Shown in pieces: positions 32,153 through 40,678 of a DNA stretch of 64,000 nucleotides (position 1 is the stretch's first letter; each line of letters opens with the position of its first letter). Under the pieces are notes generated by a model. That model saw nothing but the letters and a program-made list of their open reading frames with translations, had not been told where the DNA came from and did not search any database. Position numbers and translations under genes: made by a program. Origin of the DNA: Bog-756 sp963839925 (GTDB lineage: Bacteria > Actinomycetota > Acidimicrobiia > Acidimicrobiales > RAAP-2); contig CAWIWV010000001.1 in the NCBI GenBank assembly GCA_963839925.1, forward strand, positions 868,001-932,000, read 5' to 3'.

Positions 32153-33807
32153 GCCCGGTCAGCGCAGAGTCGCGCATCGAATGGTCCGGTCGTCTGGCCG
32201 AGGCTCTCGTGCAAGCCGGCTACGACACCGAGTCCCGCCTGGCGCCGCTGCTTGCGGAGTCGCGGGCGACCGGTCAGAACTTGGCCGCGCTGTTGATCGG
32301 CAGGAACTTGGCCCTCCCCGGCGTCGTCGTCGGAGCACTGGCCCACCTGGCTCAGATGCCAGCGATCGATCTCGCGGCTACCACCCGAACCCCGGACGCA
32401 ATCGCCGCCATTCCCGAGGAAGTGGCGGTCGAGTTCGGGGCAGTTCCCCTGCAGTTCGACGGCAACACGCTGGCTGTCGCGTTTGCAGAGCCACCTTCGA
32501 GTGCCGACATCGAGGCGCTTTCGTCAGAAGTTGGACATCGGATCAGTCCCATGCTGGCCGACCCGATCGTCGTCGCAGAGATACTGCATCTCGACTCCAA
32601 CGGATTGGTTCCCACGGGGCCGGCTCCCAGCTCGCCGTTGGTCGACACCGCTGAGCCTGCGGCGCCGGAGCAGATATCGGCCGCTCCTGACGTCGCAAAT
32701 CTTCTTGAGACCGGAATCGCCCGAATCGCAACCGACGGCGACATGCCCATGCACATCGACGACCTACTGCGCTACGCAGTTGCTGTTGGCGCGTCGGACC
32801 TCCATCTGACGACTGAGATGCCTGGGTGCATCCGCCTCAACGGAGCAGTTCGCCCGATCGAGGGATGTCCGGTCCTCGGCAACGAGGTCATCAGGGACAT
32901 GGTGTTCGGCATCCTCCCCGCGTCGCAGCGGGAGCGTTTCGAAGCAGAGAGCGAACTCGACACGTCCCATTCGATTGCTGGAGTTGGACGGTTTCGGGTG
33001 AATGTCTCCATGCAGCGTGGAACCATCGCGGCTGCCCTCCGACCGATCCCTCACGAGATGCCCGAGTTCGACTCGCTGGGCCTACCCGAGACGATCAAGT
33101 CGTTCACTGAATTGCGGCGAGGGTTGGTCCTTGTCACCGGTCCGACCGGCTCGGGCAAGTCGACGACTCTCGCGTCGCTGGTCGACATCATCAACCGGAG
33201 CAAGCCTCTCCACATCGTGACCGTGGAGGACCCGATCGAGTTCCTCCACGACCACAAGCGTTCGATCGTCACCCAACGGGAGGTCGGCGAGGACACGAAG
33301 TCGTTTTCCGAGGCATTGCGACGGGTCCTGCGGCAGGACCCCGACGTCATTCTGGTCGGCGAGCTCCGCGACCTGGAGACCATCTCGATGGCATTGACCG
33401 CCGCTGAAACCGGGCACCTGGTGTTCGGGACACTCCACACGCAGGACTGCCCACAGACCATCGACCGGATCATCGACGTGTTCCCCACCAATCAGCAGGA
33501 ACAGATACGGGTGATGCTCGCCGCCACGCTGGAAGGGGTGGTCACCCAGCAGCTGATCATCAATGCTGACGGCACAGGTCGGGTGCCGTGTTCGGAAGTC
33601 CTCGTGTGCACGTCGGCCATCCGGAATCTGGTCCGCCAGTCCAAGACCCATCAGATCTACTCGTTGATGCAGGTCGGCGGAACCTACGGGATGCAGACGA
33701 TGGATCAGGGTCTTGCCAAGCTCGTGAAGGACGGTCTGATCACCGAAAGCGTCGCCTACGACCGGTCCTCCAACGAAGAAGACCTTCGAAATCACCTGAG
33801 TACGTGA
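32149..33807 (+). CDS. PilT-like ATPase with N-terminal MshEN-like domain
   Basis: The 552-residue protein starts in an ATGA overlap with pilB. Residues about 10-150 resemble MshEN: RLAEALVQAGYDTESRLAPLL, then ALLIGRNLALPGVVVGALAHLAQMPAIDL and a beta half ending VVAEIL. After a Pro/Ala-rich linker comes a full PilT motor from about 200 (DLLRYAVAVGASDLHLTTEMPGCIRLNG) with Walker A GPTGSGKSTT near 331, VEDPIEFLHDH, RQDPDVILVGELRD and TGHLVFGTLHTQD. PilT normally lacks MshEN, which in MshE binds cyclic di-GMP. It is the second PilT-type motor of the cluster; its direction of action is not evident. Confidence 0.88.
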   Translation: MSPVSAESRIEWSGRLAEALVQAGYDTESRLAPLLAESRATGQNLAALLIGRNLALPGVVVGALAHLAQMPAIDLAATTRTPDAIAAIPEEVAVEFGAVPLQFDGNTLAVAFAEPPSSADIEALSSEVGHRISPMLADPIVVAEILHLDSNGLVPTGPAPSSPLVDTAEPAAPEQISAAPDVANLLETGIARIATDGDMPMHIDDLLRYAVAVGASDLHLTTEMPGCIRLNGAVRPIEGCPVLGNEVIRDMVFGILPASQRERFEAESELDTSHSIAGVGRFRVNVSMQRGTIAAALRPIPHEMPEFDSLGLPETIKSFTELRRGLVLVTGPTGSGKSTTLASLVDIINRSKPLHIVTVEDPIEFLHDHKRSIVTQREVGEDTKSFSEALRRVLRQDPDVILVGELRDLETISMALTAAETGHLVFGTLHTQDCPQTIDRIIDVFPTNQQEQIRVMLAATLEGVVTQQLIINADGTGRVPCSEVLVCTSAIRNLVRQSKTHQIYSLMQVGGTYGMQTMDQGLAKLVKDGLITESVAYDRSSNEEDLRNHLST

Positions 33808-33847
33808 ACGAACCCATCATCTCGAATAACCAACGAATCGGGGAGTA

Positions 33848-35080
33848 ATGGCACTGACATTCGACTACAAGGTCCGAGACCGCTCGGGAAGCTTGGTCGA
33901 GGGGCAGCTCGACGGCGACAGCATGGCGCTGGTTGTACGGCGCCTGCGGGAGATGGGCTATATGCCCATCTCGGTGACTCCGAAGTCCAGCGTCAATTTG
34001 AAGACCGAGATCAAGATCCCCGGGATCTCAGGGAGAGTCAAGCTTCGGGAAGTTGCAGTGGTCACCCGTCAACTCTCGACGATGGTCGACTCGGGTCTGT
34101 CGGTGGTCCGCTCCCTGGGAATTCTGGCTGCGCAGGTCGAGAACCCGTCGCTTGCCCGCGTGCTCGGGGAGGTCAGGCTCGATCTCGAGCACGGTTCGTC
34201 GTTGTCGGCGGCGTGCGCCAAGCATCCGAAAGTGTTCTCCCACCTGTTCTGCACCCTCGTTCAGGCTGGGGAAGCAGGCGGAAACCTCGACGAGGTACTG
34301 AAGAGCCTGGCTGACACGATCGAGAGCCAGGCGCAGCTCAACCGGACGATTCGCTCTGCGATGACCTACCCCGCCGTGGTCATGGGCGTGATGCTGGTGA
34401 TCTTCACCGCGATGATCGTCTTCATCGTGCCGGTGTTCCAAAAGCTGTTCGCATCGTTGGGGGGAAAGCTTCCATTTCCGACGAGAGTTCTGATCCAGAT
34501 CTCTCAGATCATCACGAGTGCATGGGTGCTTGTAGTGATCGCGGTGATCGTGGGCACGGTGGTCGGGATTCGCAAATGGATCTCCACTGACAACGGTCGA
34601 CGCAGGTGGGACAAACTCGTCCTCCGTCCTCCGGTCTTCGGACCCCTCTTTCACAAGATCGCATTGGCCCGGATGAGCGGAACACTCGCATCATTGATCG
34701 GATCAGGTGTGCCGATTCTCGAGTCTCTGGACCTGTGTGCGGAGACTTCCGGCAACAGAACGGTTGGGGACGTGCTGATCGAAGCCAAGGACGGTGTGCG
34801 GGAGGGTCGGCCCCTGGCCGATCCTCTTCGGGAGCACGAGGATGTCATCCCGACCCTTGTCGTTCAGATGATCGAGGTGGGGGAGCAGACCGGTGCCTTG
34901 GATGCGATGTTGAAGAAGGTCGGCGAGTTCTATGACCAGGAAGTCGAAGTCACGGTCAACAACCTCACGGCTCTTCTCGAGCCTCTCCTCACCGTCTTTA
35001 TGGGTGCAATGGTCGGAGCGATGGTGATCTGTCTCTATCTGCCCATGTTCGACTACATCAAGCTCGTTCCGAACGGTTGA
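33848..35080 (+). CDS. pilC: PilC/GspF-type inner-membrane platform protein
   Basis: The 410-residue protein has two T2SSF domains, with REVAVVTRQLSTMVDSGLSVVRSLGILA in the first and LARMSGTLASLIGSGVPILESLDLCAETSGN in the second. Each is followed by a membrane helix (YPAVVMGVMLVIFTAMIVFIVPVFQKLF; LTALLEPLLTVFMGAMVGAMVICLYLPMFDYI). PilC is the rotating platform on which pilin subunits are added, driven by PilB. A GGGGAG lies before the ATG. The gene follows the MshEN-PilT and precedes the pilin on the same strand. Confidence 0.93.
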   Translation: MALTFDYKVRDRSGSLVEGQLDGDSMALVVRRLREMGYMPISVTPKSSVNLKTEIKIPGISGRVKLREVAVVTRQLSTMVDSGLSVVRSLGILAAQVENPSLARVLGEVRLDLEHGSSLSAACAKHPKVFSHLFCTLVQAGEAGGNLDEVLKSLADTIESQAQLNRTIRSAMTYPAVVMGVMLVIFTAMIVFIVPVFQKLFASLGGKLPFPTRVLIQISQIITSAWVLVVIAVIVGTVVGIRKWISTDNGRRRWDKLVLRPPVFGPLFHKIALARMSGTLASLIGSGVPILESLDLCAETSGNRTVGDVLIEAKDGVREGRPLADPLREHEDVIPTLVVQMIEVGEQTGALDAMLKKVGEFYDQEVEVTVNNLTALLEPLLTVFMGAMVGAMVICLYLPMFDYIKLVPNG

Positions 35081-35148
35081 CAATACGACATCGAAACTTG
35101 ACCGCGATTGCCTCTAAAGGTTGAGAGAGTCCAGGCCGATAGCACTGG

Positions 35149-35169
35149 TGGCGTCTCGCATTGACGCCA
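35149..35169 (+). promoter_or_regulatory. leader hairpin before the pilin gene
   Basis: TGGCGTC and GACGCCA form a perfect 7-bp stem around TCGCATT, 36 bases before the pilin ATG. It may stabilise or regulate the pilin message. A TTGACC at 35098-35103 is a possible -35, but I see no convincing -10. Confidence 0.35.
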
Positions 35170-35204
35170 ACATTGATGCATCAATAGCCACGAGGAGGCA
35201 ACAA

Positions 35205-35879
35205 ATGACTTCATCCGTTATCGAGCGTCTGCGTGAGAAGCGCAGCGCTTGCGAGGGGAGCGAGGCCGATGCTGGCTTTACCCTCATCGAGCTCATGGTG
35301 GTCCTTTTGATCCTGGCCATTCTGCTTGCTATCGCCATCCCGACATTCCTGGGTGTGACGAAGTCGGCGAATGACCGGGCTGCACAGTCCAACCTGAATA
35401 CTGCGCTGACCAATGCGAAGGCTCAGTATCAGAGCGGTGGTCAGTCGTATGGGTCTGGCACGGCAGCGGCGAACTCGTCTGCCGTTGTATCAGCGCTGTC
35501 TTCCGCTGAGCCAGCTCTCTCGTTCACCACGGGTGCTTCCACGGCCCAGAACCAGATCAGCGTTGCCGTCTCAGCCGATGGCCAGAGCATCGTTCTGGCA
35601 GCTCAGGCCAAGACCACGCAGAACTGCTGGTATATCGTCGATCAGTCGAACACCCAGCTTGGTACTGGCACCGGTTCGGTCGCTCCGTACACCACCCTCT
35701 TTGGGTATGGTGGAGCGACCCCACAGGCTTTGATCAGTGGTAACAACATTGCCGCTGGCACCTGGTATGGAGAGTCCAAGAACACCGGAACTGCTCCTAC
35801 GTGCAGCGCCTCTGCACCCACGACCTGGACCGCGAACAGCGCGCAGTTCTTCCAGGGCAACGGGTTCCCGACGCTGTAA
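35205..35879 (+). CDS. type IV pilin precursor
   Basis: The 224-residue protein starts at the ATG at 35205 with GAGGAGG 6 bases upstream; earlier in-frame codons are leader sequence. A 24-residue hydrophilic leader ends in Gly, then comes FTLIELMVVLLILAILLAIAIPTFLGV with Glu at mature position 5, the class III signal of type IV pilins. The globular domain is rich in Ser, Thr, Ala, Gln and has two cysteines (QNCWYIVDQS and APTCSAS) that could form a disulfide. It is the only pilin-like gene in the window and is followed by a strong terminator, so it is probably the major pilin. Confidence 0.92.
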   Translation: MTSSVIERLREKRSACEGSEADAGFTLIELMVVLLILAILLAIAIPTFLGVTKSANDRAAQSNLNTALTNAKAQYQSGGQSYGSGTAAANSSAVVSALSSAEPALSFTTGASTAQNQISVAVSADGQSIVLAAQAKTTQNCWYIVDQSNTQLGTGTGSVAPYTTLFGYGGATPQALISGNNIAAGTWYGESKNTGTAPTCSASAPTTWTANSAQFFQGNGFPTL

Positions 35880-35906
35880 GCATCACGCAGTTATTCGGAC
35901 GTTTCA

Positions 35907-35944
35907 CGGTGGTGCCCCCTCTCATCGAGCAGGGGGCACCACCG
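35907..35944 (+). terminator. strong hairpin terminator after the pilin gene
   Basis: CGGTGGTGCCCCCT (35907-35920) pairs perfectly over 14 bases with AGGGGGCACCACCG (35931-35944), leaving a 10-base loop. It begins 28 bases after the pilin stop. No U tract follows. Confidence 0.8.
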
Positions 35945-36051
35945 CGATTCCATTGCGCGTGTAAGTCCTCGCCGTCTGAGCCGGAGCTGTCGCTTCAACC
36001 TTTGCCTCGTCGAGGTTTGTCCATGTCAGATCCTGCCCGACCTCAAGCTCT

Positions 36052-37359
36052 ATGAGACTTCGTGAAGCCTACGTCCGTCGCCTTCGAGGACGCGGTTGGG
36101 CGCTCTTCGCCATGCTGGCCTTCTTGGTCGTTGGAATGCTTTTCAGCTTTCGCTGGGAATCGCTGTTTCATCACACGGGCTCGTGGGTCATACCGGGGGA
36201 CGTCTGGTCCACCTGGAGAGCCGCACATTGGGTGGGCTGGGGTGACCTCGGTGGGGTCTACAGCCCTGACACCCAACTCGTCACCTTCCCGGGCATTGCC
36301 GTGATTCTCGCCCCGCTTGCGGTGCTGTCCGAGCACCTTGGACTCACCGAATCCCTCGATCCACTCTTTCTTGCTAGGCCCAGTTCGTGGATCTTGTTGG
36401 GTCCGGCGATCATGCTGCTCGGATCGGTGTGCTTACTCGCCTTTGACGCTCTGGCTGAACTCTTGGGAATCAGTCAACGTCGACGCGCTGCGTTGGTCTG
36501 GATGGAGGCGACTCTCATTTTTCAGGCAGTCGTCCTTTGGGGTCACCCCGAGGATCTGCTTGCACTGGCACTCGCTCTCTACGCGTTCATCGCCGTCGAA
36601 CGGAAACGGTGGACGAGAGTGGGATGGTTGTTGGGGTTGGCGATTGCCGTTCAGCCGCTGGTGCTTCTGCTCTTCCCGATCCTGATCGTGCAGATTCCGA
36701 AGGGGCGCCGGCTGAAGGTATGCACTCTCACGTCTCTTCCGGCCGTACTTCTGGTTGGGACCCCACTGCTTTCACAGTGGACTCAAACCTCCAAAGTCCT
36801 CTTTCATCAAGCAAACTTTCCAACGGTTGATCACCCAACACCTTGGATCGCACTGTCGCCTCGTCTCAGTGCCGTGAGCGTCGGGGCCGGTCCGGGCAGG
36901 CTGATCGCGCTGATGATTGCGGTCGGACTGGGAGTGATCGCGTGGCGGCTCCGCCCCTCGATGGCCGGATTGCTCTGGCTCGGGGCAGTGGCGTTGTGCG
37001 GGCGCTGCTTCTTCGAGGCGGTCATGGATCCGTTCTACCTGGCTCCACCACTGGCGCTCATAGTCTTTGTCGCGTCCATCCGTTGCAACTGGCCACGGCT
37101 CGTGGGTGCGTGGGCAGTCGCATTGGTCGCAACGGTCCTCTCGTTCCATCATCTTTCAGAGTGGGTCTACTGGTTGCCCATGGTTGCTTTGCTGGCCGTG
37201 GGTTTGCTGCTGGCTTGGCCAGGCAAGGCCACTTTTGTTTCCGCTGCTCCCACGTCCAACCAGTGGGTCGGCAATGAGCTATTTCCAGGTGAGCCCTCGT
37301 CGGCTGAAAAAGGACCCGGGTTGCTACAGCGGCCCGACCGTGTGCTTACGCCCCGGTAG
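36052..37359 (+). CDS. polytopic membrane protein, possibly GT-C-type
   Basis: The 435-residue protein has about ten predicted hydrophobic helices, beginning GWALFAMLAFLVVGMLFSF. A periplasmic-type loop early on (WVIPGDVWSTWRAAHWVGWGDLGGVYSPDTQLVTFPG) and WGHPEDLLALALALYAF recall GT87/DUF2029 mannosyltransferase-like membrane proteins, but I cannot confirm catalytic residues. It could glycosylate surface material; linkage with the adjacent pilus genes is only positional. Its last 36 bases overlap the end of the convergent carboxyltransferase gene. Confidence 0.65.
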   Translation: MRLREAYVRRLRGRGWALFAMLAFLVVGMLFSFRWESLFHHTGSWVIPGDVWSTWRAAHWVGWGDLGGVYSPDTQLVTFPGIAVILAPLAVLSEHLGLTESLDPLFLARPSSWILLGPAIMLLGSVCLLAFDALAELLGISQRRRAALVWMEATLIFQAVVLWGHPEDLLALALALYAFIAVERKRWTRVGWLLGLAIAVQPLVLLLFPILIVQIPKGRRLKVCTLTSLPAVLLVGTPLLSQWTQTSKVLFHQANFPTVDHPTPWIALSPRLSAVSVGAGPGRLIALMIAVGLGVIAWRLRPSMAGLLWLGAVALCGRCFFEAVMDPFYLAPPLALIVFVASIRCNWPRLVGAWAVALVATVLSFHHLSEWVYWLPMVALLAVGLLLAWPGKATFVSAAPTSNQWVGNELFPGEPSSAEKGPGLLQRPDRVLTPR

Positions 37360-38685
37360 CAACTCCCGTGCCGTCTCGAGTGCTCGCAGTGAATCGGCGA
37401 CCACCTCCCGCGTGTCGTCGGGGTCGATGACCGCATCGACGAACCCACGCTCTGCCGCCTGCCACGGGGTGAGGTAGCGCTCGGCGTACTCCTCGCGGAG
37501 AACCTCCCGTTCCGCCGCGTCAGCTCGACGGTGGAGGATCTGGACCGCGCCTTCGGCCCCCATCACCGCGATCTCCGCACCCGGCCAGGCGAAGCAGAGA
37601 TCGTTCCCGAGTCCCTTCGAGTCCATCACGATGTAGGCACCGCCGAATGCCTTCCGAAGGATCACGCACACTCGAGGCACGGTGGCCTCTGCGTAGGCGA
37701 ATGCGAGCTCGGCACCGTGGCGGATCATTCCCCGCCATTCGAGCTGCTTGCCCGGCAGGAACCCCGGGGTGTCCACCAGGGTCACCAGCGGGAGGTTGAA
37801 CGCATCACAGAACCGGACGAAGCGGGCTCCCTTCTGGGAGGCGGCGATGTCCAAGGTGCCGGCAAGTGCCTGAGGCTGGTTGGCCAGAAATCCCACCGTT
37901 CGCCCGCCGATGCGACCCAACGCGGTCACCAGCTGCGGCGACCACCTCGTCCACAACTCGGTGATCTCCTGTCCATCGGCGAGCGCGGCAGCCACATGGC
38001 GGACGTCATACGAGCTGGTCGCACGATCGGGAATGAGCCCTCGCAAGGGGACCGGATCCTGTGCAACACGGTGAAAGCCGTCGGGCACAACCGGAGCGAG
38101 CTCGTCGGTGTTGGACGGCAGGAGTCCGAGGATGTGCTCGACGTGAGCCATCGCCTCCTCCTCGCTCGCCGACTCGATCGCGCACAACCCACTCGAACGG
38201 GCGTGCATGGAGGTCCCGCCGAGCTGTTGAACGCCGATCCGAATGCCGGTGAACTCCTCCACCATGGTCGGGCCCGACACATAGGCGAAGGCGCCGGTGG
38301 TCATCACCACCAGATCGGCAAGCCCGAGAAGGAGGGCAGGACCCGAGAGCGCGGGACCGGTCACCACCACGATGACGGGGACGACCCCCGAACATTGGGT
38401 GATCGCCTGTGCCGCGGTGCCCCATCCGTGCAGCGAGGCCACCCCATGGGAGACGTCGGCGCCACTCGACGCGAGTACGACGACAAGCGGGATCCGACAG
38501 GTACGCGCCGAGGCCGCGGCCGTCCGGATCGTCTCACCGTCCTCGACGGACAGCGCACCGCGTCGCACGGTCGAGACGGATCGCACCACCATCGCCGGCC
38601 GGTTGGCGAGCTCCTCGACCCCGGCGCTCACCGAGCCGGTGACCAGCCGGCGGAACATGGGCGCTGGAGGGGCCTCGAGGGTCAC
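37324..38685 (-). CDS. acyl-CoA carboxylase carboxyltransferase (beta) subunit
   Basis: The 453-residue protein has the crotonase-like double fold of biotin-dependent carboxyltransferases: VVVLASSGADVSHGVASLHGWG and VIVVVTGPALSGPALLLGLADLVVMTTGAFAYVSGP in the N half; GFLANQPQALAGTLDIAASQKGARFVRFCDAFNLPLVTLVDTPGFLPGKQLEWRGMIRHGAELAFAYAEATVPRVCVILRKAFGGAYIVMDSKG in the C half, ending AWPGAEIAVMGAEGAVQI. It transfers carboxybiotin to acyl-CoA, perhaps propionyl-CoA, a product of the steroid pathway. It is shorter than PccB (about 510-540) at the N-terminus. No biotin carboxylase subunit is nearby. Confidence 0.85.
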   Translation of the reverse strand: MTLEAPPAPMFRRLVTGSVSAGVEELANRPAMVVRSVSTVRRGALSVEDGETIRTAAASARTCRIPLVVVLASSGADVSHGVASLHGWGTAAQAITQCSGVVPVIVVVTGPALSGPALLLGLADLVVMTTGAFAYVSGPTMVEEFTGIRIGVQQLGGTSMHARSSGLCAIESASEEEAMAHVEHILGLLPSNTDELAPVVPDGFHRVAQDPVPLRGLIPDRATSSYDVRHVAAALADGQEITELWTRWSPQLVTALGRIGGRTVGFLANQPQALAGTLDIAASQKGARFVRFCDAFNLPLVTLVDTPGFLPGKQLEWRGMIRHGAELAFAYAEATVPRVCVILRKAFGGAYIVMDSKGLGNDLCFAWPGAEIAVMGAEGAVQILHRRADAAEREVLREEYAERYLTPWQAAERGFVDAVIDPDDTREVVADSLRALETARELLPGRKHTVGPL

Positions 38686-38735
38686 CCGCCCATGCTACGG
38701 AACCGGCCACCCCCAGCAGAGCATGTCCCCGCCGC

Positions 38736-39671
38736 TCAGGAAGGAGGACCGGGCGCCGAAGCCGGGCCGACCCCAGAAGGAGGAGGAGGGGGCCCATCGG
38801 CACTCTCGCTGGTCAGCTTGTTTCCGTGCCGGTCGGCTCGCTCGAATTCCCGTTCCACGTCAGCCCACACCAACGGTTCCTTCGCGTCGAGTTCGTCGTC
38901 GGTCCGCGGCGCCCGTGCGAGCACCACCGCGCCGACGACCAGCAGGACGAACAGCATCGTCAACTTCGAGACGAACCCTGCGATCTGCTGATCGGTGAGT
39001 GGCGCGAGCCCTGTCGCGCTGCGGGATCGAGCGAACTCTGGATAGAGCGGGCGTGTCGAGAAGATGTAGATGAACGACAAGAACGCAGGAACCACCGACT
39101 GGACGACCAGATAGGCGAACCGGACCACCGGCTGGGGACGGGTGAAACCGGGGATCCTCCCGATGACCGGCAACCAGAGCACCAGGCCGGCCAACACGAT
39201 TCCCACGTCGACCAGTCCTCGGATGACCGCCGAGTCGGCCGATGCGCGGACGATCAGTGGGGTCATCGAGCCGATGGCCACCACCGTGACCCCGGCAATG
39301 GCCACCAGCGGACGCCGGAGCTGTACCACCAGCGCGTCCACCGGAGCGGGGCGGGTGAGCCACTGGACGAGATCGTAGGGAAGGCCGAGTAGCAGAAGAG
39401 GAGCGACTCCCATCAGCAGCACCAACCGCTGGGTGACCAGGGCGATCAGCGACCAGTGGGCAGCGAGATCGGCCATCGGCCAGGTCAGTGCGACGATCGA
39501 CAAGAGGCATGCGCCACAGAAGCAGGCAATCTGGCGTCGGGTCCAGGGGATCGGTGGTTGGCGGATCCGAACCAGCCAGAGGTGGCCGCCGACGACCAGC
39601 CCGATACCCGACCCGACGGCGACCCAAGCCACGAGGTGTGGTTCCCAGACGTAGGGCCCCACCGTTCCCAC
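38736..39671 (-). CDS. ctaG: cytochrome c oxidase assembly protein, CtaG (caa3) family
   Basis: The 311-residue protein has about eight membrane helices (HLVAWVAVGSGIGLVVGGHLWLV; FCGACLLSIVALTWPMADLAAHWSLIALVTQRLVLLMGVAPLLLLGLP). HWSLIALVTQRLVLLMGVAPLLLLG is the typical CtaG_Cox7 core with its conserved His. It ends in an acidic then Pro/Ser-rich cytoplasmic tail. Members assist copper-dependent assembly of heme-copper oxidases. It is divergent from pafB over 38 bases. Confidence 0.8.
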   Translation of the reverse strand: MGTVGPYVWEPHLVAWVAVGSGIGLVVGGHLWLVRIRQPPIPWTRRQIACFCGACLLSIVALTWPMADLAAHWSLIALVTQRLVLLMGVAPLLLLGLPYDLVQWLTRPAPVDALVVQLRRPLVAIAGVTVVAIGSMTPLIVRASADSAVIRGLVDVGIVLAGLVLWLPVIGRIPGFTRPQPVVRFAYLVVQSVVPAFLSFIYIFSTRPLYPEFARSRSATGLAPLTDQQIAGFVSKLTMLFVLLVVGAVVLARAPRTDDELDAKEPLVWADVEREFERADRHGNKLTSESADGPPPPPSGVGPASAPGPPS

Positions 39672-39709
39672 GGTCAGATCCTGGCTCGTTGCGCCCTAGA
39701 TTGACTCGG

Positions 39710-40678
39710 GTGCAGCGCCTCGACCGACTCGAACGGGTGACCGATCTGCTGCTGGTCCTCCTCGACACGTCGCATCCGCTCAGCCTGCGCGAGATTGCCG
39801 ACCGGGTGCCCGGGTACCCCGATACCCAGGGGGCCCGCCGACAGGCGTTCGAGCGGGACAAGCGACTGCTCCGCGACGAGGGAATTCCGGTGCTGGTGAT
39901 CCCGATCGGCGGGCAGGACCAGCTCGGGTATCGCATCGATCCCGACTCGTACTACCTGCCCGACCTCGGACTCGAACCCGAGGAACAGGCCGCCTTGAAC
40001 CTGGCGGTCGCCGGAGTCCACCTCGGCGAGCCTATCGGCCGCGATGCCCTGTTGAAACTGGGTGCCAGCGGTGAATCGATCGTGCGAACCGAAGCTGCTC
40101 CGCTTGTCGACCTTCACTTGGTCGATGGGCTTCAGGCGCTTCCTCTTCTGTTCGAGGCCATCCGCCAACGGTCGGCAGTGCAGTTCGACTACCGCGGCGA
40201 GGAGCGCCATGTCGACGTGGCTGGCCTTCGGTTCCGCAACGGCTACTGGTACGCGATCGGATTCGACCGCGGACGCGATGAGGCGCGCACGTTTCGGGTC
40301 GATCGGATCGCCACCCCACCCCAGCTCGGGGAAGCGGATTCGGCCGAGGTGCCTGCCGGCTTCGATGTGGATCAGGCCTTCAGCCGCGACCCGTGGCAGT
40401 TCGGCGAGGGTGATCCATTCGAGGTCCAGGTGTTGGTGGACGCGGCCGAAGCCGGCCGTGTGGTGACCGAGCTGGGGGAGGAGGCGGTGGTGGAGCGCCC
40501 TGGCGACGGCGGGGTCGTCGTGCGCCTGTCGGTCACCGATACGGAAGCAGTCGTGCTGTGGATACTCGACCTACTCGATCATGCGGAGGTCCTCGCGCCG
40601 GAGTCGGTTCGCACCGCGGTGGTCGACCGCCTCGAGAACATCGTGGCCAGCGCCACCGGCGGCGGGGCGGCCTCGTGA
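39710..40678 (+). CDS. pafB: PafB-like WYL-domain transcriptional regulator
   Basis: The 322-residue protein starts at a GTG (VQRLDRLERVTDLLLVLLDTSHPLSLREIADRVPGYP). An N-terminal winged HTH (to about 90) is followed by a WYL domain (LFEAIRQRSAVQFDYRGEERHVDVAGLRFRNGYWYAIGFDRGRDEARTFRVDRI) and the WCX C-terminal extension. PafB and PafC form the activator of the LexA-independent DNA-damage response in actinobacteria. pafC follows with a GTGA overlap. Confidence 0.88.
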   Translation: MQRLDRLERVTDLLLVLLDTSHPLSLREIADRVPGYPDTQGARRQAFERDKRLLRDEGIPVLVIPIGGQDQLGYRIDPDSYYLPDLGLEPEEQAALNLAVAGVHLGEPIGRDALLKLGASGESIVRTEAAPLVDLHLVDGLQALPLLFEAIRQRSAVQFDYRGEERHVDVAGLRFRNGYWYAIGFDRGRDEARTFRVDRIATPPQLGEADSAEVPAGFDVDQAFSRDPWQFGEGDPFEVQVLVDAAEAGRVVTELGEEAVVERPGDGGVVVRLSVTDTEAVVLWILDLLDHAEVLAPESVRTAVVDRLENIVASATGGGAAS

